Of a stretch of 12,155 nucleotides of DNA, positions 8,441 through 12,155 are shown one piece after another. The stretch is from Bacillota bacterium (GTDB lineage: Bacteria > Bacillota > Clostridia > Peptostreptococcales > Anaerovoracaceae). The translations under genes and the position numbers were made by a program. The notes below the pieces were generated by a model. It was not told where the DNA came from and ran no database searches. It saw nothing but the letters and a program-made list of their open reading frames with translations. The stretch is from positions 1 through 12,155 of the forward strand of contig JAFZRK010000028.1 in the NCBI GenBank assembly GCA_017619905.1, in the 5' to 3' direction. Position 1 is the stretch's first letter; each line of letters opens with the position of its first letter.

Positions 8441-8630
8441 AGGAAAAGGATCCCAAAGTGCCGTTGGGCTATAATTCACGCCCTATCAAACGATAGGTGG
8501 GGTGCCTGCGTCCGTATCTCTGTCTTCCACTGATCTTATGAGGCCTGACATAACATACGGGCCGACGTCCGGCTCCCCGGAAATGAACTGTAGGTTGAAT
8601 TAACGCCCTGACGAACACCCCAGGATCCTG
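8441..8630 (-). ncRNA. ssrS: 6S RNA (RNA polymerase-binding regulatory RNA)
   Basis: 6S RNA mimics an open promoter and sequesters sigma-A RNA polymerase. On the minus strand the ends pair over 14 positions, including four G-U: AGGATCCTGGGGTG (8616-8629) with CACTTTGGGATCCT (8447-8460). After a small loop with CGT/ACG, GGGCGTTAATTC (8597-8608) pairs 10 of 12 with GAATTATAGCCC. A central bubble follows. Its 3' side carries the hairpin CCTATC-GTTT-GATAGG (8482-8497), comparable in place to the CCUUGAACCAAGG hairpin of E. coli 6S. The apical stem has GGGGAGCC (8571-8578) with GGCACCCC (8499-8506), then CCGTAT (8555-8560) with ATACGG (8512-8517). Primary-sequence echoes of E. coli 6S include GUGUUCG near the 5' end and CGGCA near the 3' end. 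The length of about 190 nt is typical. A T-rich stretch (TCCTTTTCCTTTT) follows the closing stem. The exact ends are inferred. No clear promoter was found, because its 5' flank is the yebC coding end. Confidence 0.82.
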
Positions 8631-8636
8631 TAATTG

Positions 8637-9359
8637 TTACTCGTAGAGATCCACGTCGCTGTTGGTATATACCTTCTGGACGTCGTCATCGTCCTCCAGG
8701 ATCTCTATCATCTTCTTAAGCTGGCTGAGAGCGGCGCCTTCCGGATTGGAAGTCATGGACGGTACCTGCTCTATGTCCGCTTCGACTGTCTCCAGTCCAG
8801 CGTCCTTGACTGCCTTAACGACGTCGTTGAAGACTTCCGGCGCGCAGAGAACGTCGAAACTGTCCTCGTACTCCACGATGTCGTCTGCGCCTGCCTCCAG
8901 AGCGACCATCATGAGATCGTCCTCTGTGACTCCGGTCTCCTTATCGAATACAAGAACGCCCTTGGTGTCGAACATGTAGGATACGCAGCCCGGCGTGCCT
9001 AGATTTCCGCCGAATTTATCGAAAGCGTGCTTTACGGAGGACGTGGTCCTGTTCTTGTTGTCCGTAAGCGCTTCCACTATGACGGCCACTCCGCCCGCGC
9101 CGTAACCTTCGAACTTGAGTTCTTCGTAGGTCTCGCCGCCTAGTTCTCCCGTGCCCTTCTTTATGGCTCTTGTGATATTGTCGTTAGGTAGTCCGGCGGC
9201 CTTCGCCTTGTCTATCGCGGTACGGAGCGTAGGATTGTAGTCCGGATCTCCGCCGTTCTTTGCCGCTACTGTTATAAGCCGAGCATATTTAGTAAAGCTT
9301 GCTGCTCTCTTGGAATCCTGAGCTGCTTTTCTGCCGGCTATTGTGCCGTGTCTGCCCAT
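8637..9359 (-). CDS. yebC: YebC/PmpR (TACO1) family protein
   Basis: This broadly conserved cytoplasmic family has been described as a transcriptional regulator and, for some members, as a factor helping ribosomes through difficult stretches such as proline runs. The role of this member is not settled by its sequence. The 240-residue product starts MGRHGTIAGRKAAQDSKRAA, close to the family signature (usually GHSKWANI...K with a similar basic helix). It then has PDYNPTLRTAIDKAKAAGLP and NDNITRAIKKG near 50-75 and EGYGAGGVAVIVEALTDNKN near 85-104. An acidic C-terminus contains ILEDDDDVQKVYTN. I chose the ATG at 9357-9359 because the SD AAGGGAG (9369-9375) is 9 nt upstream and homology begins there. 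The frame stays open 25 codons further to a TTG, but that TTG lies inside the promoter -35 box. The 6S RNA gene begins about 7 nt after the stop. Confidence 0.93.
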   Translation of the reverse strand: MGRHGTIAGRKAAQDSKRAASFTKYARLITVAAKNGGDPDYNPTLRTAIDKAKAAGLPNDNITRAIKKGTGELGGETYEELKFEGYGAGGVAVIVEALTDNKNRTTSSVKHAFDKFGGNLGTPGCVSYMFDTKGVLVFDKETGVTEDDLMMVALEAGADDIVEYEDSFDVLCAPEVFNDVVKAVKDAGLETVEADIEQVPSMTSNPEGAALSQLKKMIEILEDDDDVQKVYTNSDVDLYE

Positions 9360-9368
9360 TGGAATCAA

Positions 9369-9434
9369 CTCCCTTCTGTAATAACGAATGATCTTTTTCG
9401 CCTTGATTTTAACATTAAAAACGGGCGTGTTCAA
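9369..9434 (-). promoter_or_regulatory. yebC promoter (extended -10) and ribosome binding site
   Basis: On the minus strand TTGAAC (9429-9434) and TAAAAT (9406-9411) are separated by exactly 17 nt, and TG sits one base before the -10, a strong sigma-A match. The start point would be near 9399. The SD AAGGGAG (9369-9375) lies in the resulting leader of about 40 nt. The promoter could also feed the 6S RNA and polA downstream. Confidence 0.75.
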
Positions 9435-9470
9435 GAAAAACCCTAAACAGCCCGAACAGCAGATGATCGA

Positions 9471-11165
9471 TTATAATTTGTTTACCGCCCCGTTAAGCTT
9501 GCTTGATATGCCTTCCGTATCCGCGGGAGTCAGTCTGCAAAGCTTACGGTCGTAGGTCAATATGCCGTTGGTCTCGTCTTCGACGTCGGAGACCTGCGTA
9601 TAGACGGATCCGCAGAGGCCCAGCTCCGCAAGAGGGACAAGCTCTTCCAGAAATACCTTGCGGAACGCCTTGATAAAGTCTTCTTTAGTCTTGAAAAGTT
9701 TATACCCGTACGTTTTAACAGGGTTGAAGCTGTGCCCTTCTATCTTGTACACGTAGCCGCCGAATTCCGAGAGCAGCTGCGGGAGGTCGCGCCGCTTTCC
9801 GAGCTTCAGCTTCCCGAAATAGATATGCAGACTGTCGACGTCCGTATTCTTCTGGTGGAACCAGCCGCTGGTGGAGTCAATGAGCCGCGAAGGATCCAGC
9901 GCCTTCAGGAGATCGTATGCTTTGTCCGCCTCGAACTGCCCCCAGCCCTCGTTGAATATTGTCCAGAGAACTATGCACGGGCAGTTGTAAAGATGCCGTA
10001 CCGTATCCCTCATCGATTCAAGAAAGATGCTTCTCGACTTTGTGTCAGTATTGGTATGCGCATCGTTGATCTTTCTGAGCCCTATCGTAGGCCACAGCGT
10101 GTCGCGGCGGAAGCTGTATATCCCGTTGTTGACCATGTCCTGGAAGACTATCATTCCAAGGCGGTCGCACTCGTAATAGAAGCGCATCGGTTCTATCTTA
10201 ATATGTTTTCTGAGAGTGTTGAAGCCAAGTTCCTTAAGATTTTTAATATCCTCCGCATAAAGATCCGGAGATCCCGGCGTATATAGACCGTCGCTGAAGT
10301 AACCCTGGTCCAGAAGACCATTGAAATAGTACGGCTTACCGTTAAGGCATATCCGTGGCTTCCCGTTGATCGTCTCAGTCGTTACAGTCCTGAGCGCAAA
10401 GTAAGACTCGATCTCGTCCTCTCCGGAGGTTACTGTAAAGCGGTAGAGATACGGATCTTCCGGGGTCCACAGCCTTGGCGACTCGGGAACGAGCTTTATC
10501 CTGCCATCGCGGAATTTCTGCTCCCTGCCCTCGAAGTATACCGTTCCATCGGAAACGCCCTTTATTTCTATCTGCGCGCTTCTAAGGTCAGCATCGATCC
10601 TGATGCCGCTGATATGCTTGTCCGGGACCGGCTCAAGCCATACTGTCTGCCAAATGCCGCTCACAGGTGTGTACCACATGCCGCCGCGGTCCTTCTTCTG
10701 CTTTCCGTAAGGATACTGCGTAGACAGGTCGTTGACAGCAGTCACGGTCAGCAGGTTCTCGCCGTACAACAGAAGATCCGTGATATCCGCGGAGAAAGGG
10801 AGATAGCCGTTGTCGTTGCCTGCTGCCGCTTTTCCGTTGATGAAAACCTCGCAGCTTCTGCTGACTGCGCCGAAATTCAGCAGTATCCTTTTACCGGACC
10901 ATTCGGGAGGAACGGTAAATACTTTTTCGTAACGCATCTTTCTGCCATATTCGATGCTGCCTGTATACCCGGACAAAAGAGATTCCGGGCAGAAAGGAAC
11001 ACGTATGGAAACGGGATCGTCTCCTTCAAAGCAGAACGACCACTCGCCGTTGAGGCACAGCCAGTCTTTGCGTACCATCTGCGGCCTGGGGTACTCGTTC
11101 CACGGTATGCCTCTGAGTGACTCCCCTTCTTTCGTATACAGTTTTTCAGGTACGAAGTCCTTCAT
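9471..11165 (-). CDS. glycoside hydrolase family 2 protein (beta-galactosidase / beta-glucuronidase type)
   Basis: It is predicted to hydrolyse a beta-linked glycoside (galactoside, glucuronide or similar) by a retaining mechanism. The 564-residue protein shows the GH2 order. A jelly-roll sugar-binding domain (about 30-180) contains LNGEWSF, RVPFCPES, CEVFINGK and GGMWYTPVSGIWQTVWLEPV-like elements. An Ig-like domain (about 185-275) contains PESPRLWTPEDPYLY. A TIM barrel covers the rest. The acid/base is E406 in WTIFNEGWG and the nucleophile is likely E467 in LSEFGG. There is no signal peptide, so the enzyme is cytoplasmic and its substrate must be imported. The start lies 4 nt after the stop of the upstream MFS transporter, with a modest SD (AAGAGG) about 10 nt away, implying one operon. 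It is shorter than classic LacZ and close to GusA-sized enzymes. I give no gene symbol because the substrate cannot be read from the sequence. Confidence 0.9.
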   Translation of the reverse strand: MKDFVPEKLYTKEGESLRGIPWNEYPRPQMVRKDWLCLNGEWSFCFEGDDPVSIRVPFCPESLLSGYTGSIEYGRKMRYEKVFTVPPEWSGKRILLNFGAVSRSCEVFINGKAAAGNDNGYLPFSADITDLLLYGENLLTVTAVNDLSTQYPYGKQKKDRGGMWYTPVSGIWQTVWLEPVPDKHISGIRIDADLRSAQIEIKGVSDGTVYFEGREQKFRDGRIKLVPESPRLWTPEDPYLYRFTVTSGEDEIESYFALRTVTTETINGKPRICLNGKPYYFNGLLDQGYFSDGLYTPGSPDLYAEDIKNLKELGFNTLRKHIKIEPMRFYYECDRLGMIVFQDMVNNGIYSFRRDTLWPTIGLRKINDAHTNTDTKSRSIFLESMRDTVRHLYNCPCIVLWTIFNEGWGQFEADKAYDLLKALDPSRLIDSTSGWFHQKNTDVDSLHIYFGKLKLGKRRDLPQLLSEFGGYVYKIEGHSFNPVKTYGYKLFKTKEDFIKAFRKVFLEELVPLAELGLCGSVYTQVSDVEDETNGILTYDRKLCRLTPADTEGISSKLNGAVNKL

Positions 11166-11169
11166 GTCA

Positions 11170-12155
11170 TTAGGCCTCTTTTGAAAGACGGCTCTTTACA
11201 GCGGTGATGAATATGGCCAGAACGGCCAGCACCACGAGAGCTGTAAGGAATATCATGTTGCTGGGCAGGAACGAAGTAGTCCCGTCGCTGTTGGTTATGG
11301 TCTCGGCGTTCTTAAGGACCGCTGCGCCTATGGCCGGACCGATGACTCCGGGTATCAGCACCTGCGCAATTATCCGCAGTCCCTGGAACCTTCCGGCCAT
11401 ATGTTCCGGAGTGTCGTTGCGTATCTTTGTGCCGAAGACTGCCATGCCTGAAAGATAGCCGCTCATCATCAGCAGAGAACCGATGAAGACCGGTACCTTC
11501 ATGGCAAGCCACTGCGTCTTAATGATCCCGGGGAAGACGAACAGGAGCACATAGCCAAGAGCAAGCATGCCCATGGACGGATATATCATTTTCTTAAAAC
11601 CGTGCTTATCTATCAGCTTTCCGTAGATAACTGTTACTACAGCAGCAAGGATTATAGCCGGCGCCATGATAAGCACGTAGTCGCTCATTCCGAGCGTCTT
11701 TTCGTAATAGATTATCAGGTAAGGCATGAATACCTGAATGGATATGCCGAAGATCACGAAACCGATAAGCGTGTAATACAGGCTTTTATTGGTCTTAATG
11801 ACGGACGGTCTGAAACCGTAAAGAATGGTCTGCATGTAGCCGAGCTCGTCCGGCCTTTTCGCGGGAGCGTCCTCGACTATCGCGAAGCCAAGGACTCCTA
11901 CTGCAAGGACAACGATTCCTATGACAAGATAGATGGTAGTCCAGCTCTCCGCCTTATCCAGATCGAAGCCCATGAACCCGCCGAACACTACAAGTATCGC
12001 TATGAGAGGCATCATGGAATTGATACCTTCGATCTTTCCTCTGTTCCCAGAATCACCTCTGTCTGTAAGCCATGCATTGTATGCGGCGTCATTGGCTGTC
12101 GAACCGAAAAAGGTCATGACGCAGTCCATGACTATGGTCAAAAGTACGTTCCTGA
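11170..12155 (-). CDS. MFS transporter, likely sugar or glycoside importer, N-terminus beyond the window
   Basis: The reading frame is open to the right edge with 328 codons in the window. A TTG at 12139-12141 is in frame but is not a credible start, because the coding frame continues through it. Nine membrane segments are visible, corresponding to helices 4-12 of a 12-helix carrier: one around MDCVMTFFGSTANDAAYNAW, then two more, a cytoplasmic loop with EDAPAKRPDE, and six further helices ending in LVVLAVLAIFITAV. Charged loop motifs such as DSGNRGKIEG and GKLIDKHGFKK are typical of the superfamily. About three helices are missing. Its stop codon is 4 nt from the GH2 start, so the pair probably imports and cleaves one glycoside. 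The substrate and transport direction are inferred from that context only. Confidence 0.87.
   Translation of the reverse strand, partial: RNVLLTIVMDCVMTFFGSTANDAAYNAWLTDRGDSGNRGKIEGINSMMPLIAILVVFGGFMGFDLDKAESWTTIYLVIGIVVLAVGVLGFAIVEDAPAKRPDELGYMQTILYGFRPSVIKTNKSLYYTLIGFVIFGISIQVFMPYLIIYYEKTLGMSDYVLIMAPAIILAAVVTVIYGKLIDKHGFKKMIYPSMGMLALGYVLLFVFPGIIKTQWLAMKVPVFIGSLLMMSGYLSGMAVFGTKIRNDTPEHMAGRFQGLRIIAQVLIPGVIGPAIGAAVLKNAETITNSDGTTSFLPSNMIFLTALVVLAVLAIFITAVKSRLSKEA

Noticed and set aside
8432..8479. GTG start for polA at 8479, adding 16 residues
   Set aside because: The extra codons lie inside the 6S RNA 3' arm, lack an SD and do not resemble PolA N-termini, which begin just before IIDGNS.
8441..8636. 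Riboswitch, RNase P RNA, SRP RNA or tmRNA in the yebC-polA gap
   Set aside because: None of their signature sequences (for example the SRP GGAA apical motif or the tmRNA tRNA-like end) is present, whereas the 6S rod with end-to-end pairing accounts for most of the gap.
9360..9434. Longer yebC start at TTG 9434
   Set aside because: The TTG is part of the -35 box. The ATG at 9359 has a proper SD and begins at the family signature.
9435..9470. Terminator after the GH2 gene
   Set aside because: A TTTTT run is present on the minus strand, but the preceding bases (GCTGTTCGGGCTGTTTAGGG) are direct repeats of CTGTT, not an inverted repeat.

Overview
The window comes from a bacterium that looks like an anaerobic member of the Bacillota, most likely of clostridial type. 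This is inferred from strong Shine-Dalgarno (SD) sequences, sigma-A type promoters, a PolA that opens like clostridial PolA and has a degenerate proofreading domain, the polA-coaE neighbourhood, and a Bacillota-style FtsK/SpoIIIE. No sporulation gene, phage, insertion sequence, CRISPR array, tRNA or rRNA was seen. Almost all of the DNA is genic, and no gap exceeds 300 bases.

Layout. At the left edge ftsK runs leftward and loses only its last few codons to the window border. A divergent intergenic region of about 230 bp carries promoters for ftsK (leftward) and asd (rightward, aspartate-semialdehyde dehydrogenase). asd ends at a hairpin terminator that also lies just beyond the end of larC, which converges from the right. 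The middle is a leftward block, read in transcription order as yebC, 6S RNA, polA, coaE, larC. YebC is a translation or transcription factor family protein. PolA is DNA polymerase I, CoaE makes coenzyme A, and LarC inserts nickel into the nickel-pincer cofactor. coaE and larC overlap by ATGA. The right edge holds an apparent two-gene sugar unit: an MFS transporter cut by the window edge and a cytoplasmic GH2 glycosidase starting 4 nt after it.

The most interesting element has no protein. The roughly 190 nt between yebC and polA fold into a long rod with the architecture of 6S RNA, the RNA polymerase-binding open-promoter mimic. It has an interrupted closing stem joining the two ends, a central bubble with the small 3'-side hairpin, and an apical stem. 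The RNA ends about 10 nt before the likely polA ATG. That ATG has no recognisable SD sequence, so 6S production and polA expression must share or compete for the same DNA.

The set is mostly housekeeping (chromosome segregation, lysine/methionine/threonine precursor synthesis, DNA repair, CoA synthesis) with two accessory touches: an apparently orphan LarC and the glycoside uptake and hydrolysis pair. I found no convincing undescribed multi-gene system. The 6S-polA junction is the best candidate for a second look.
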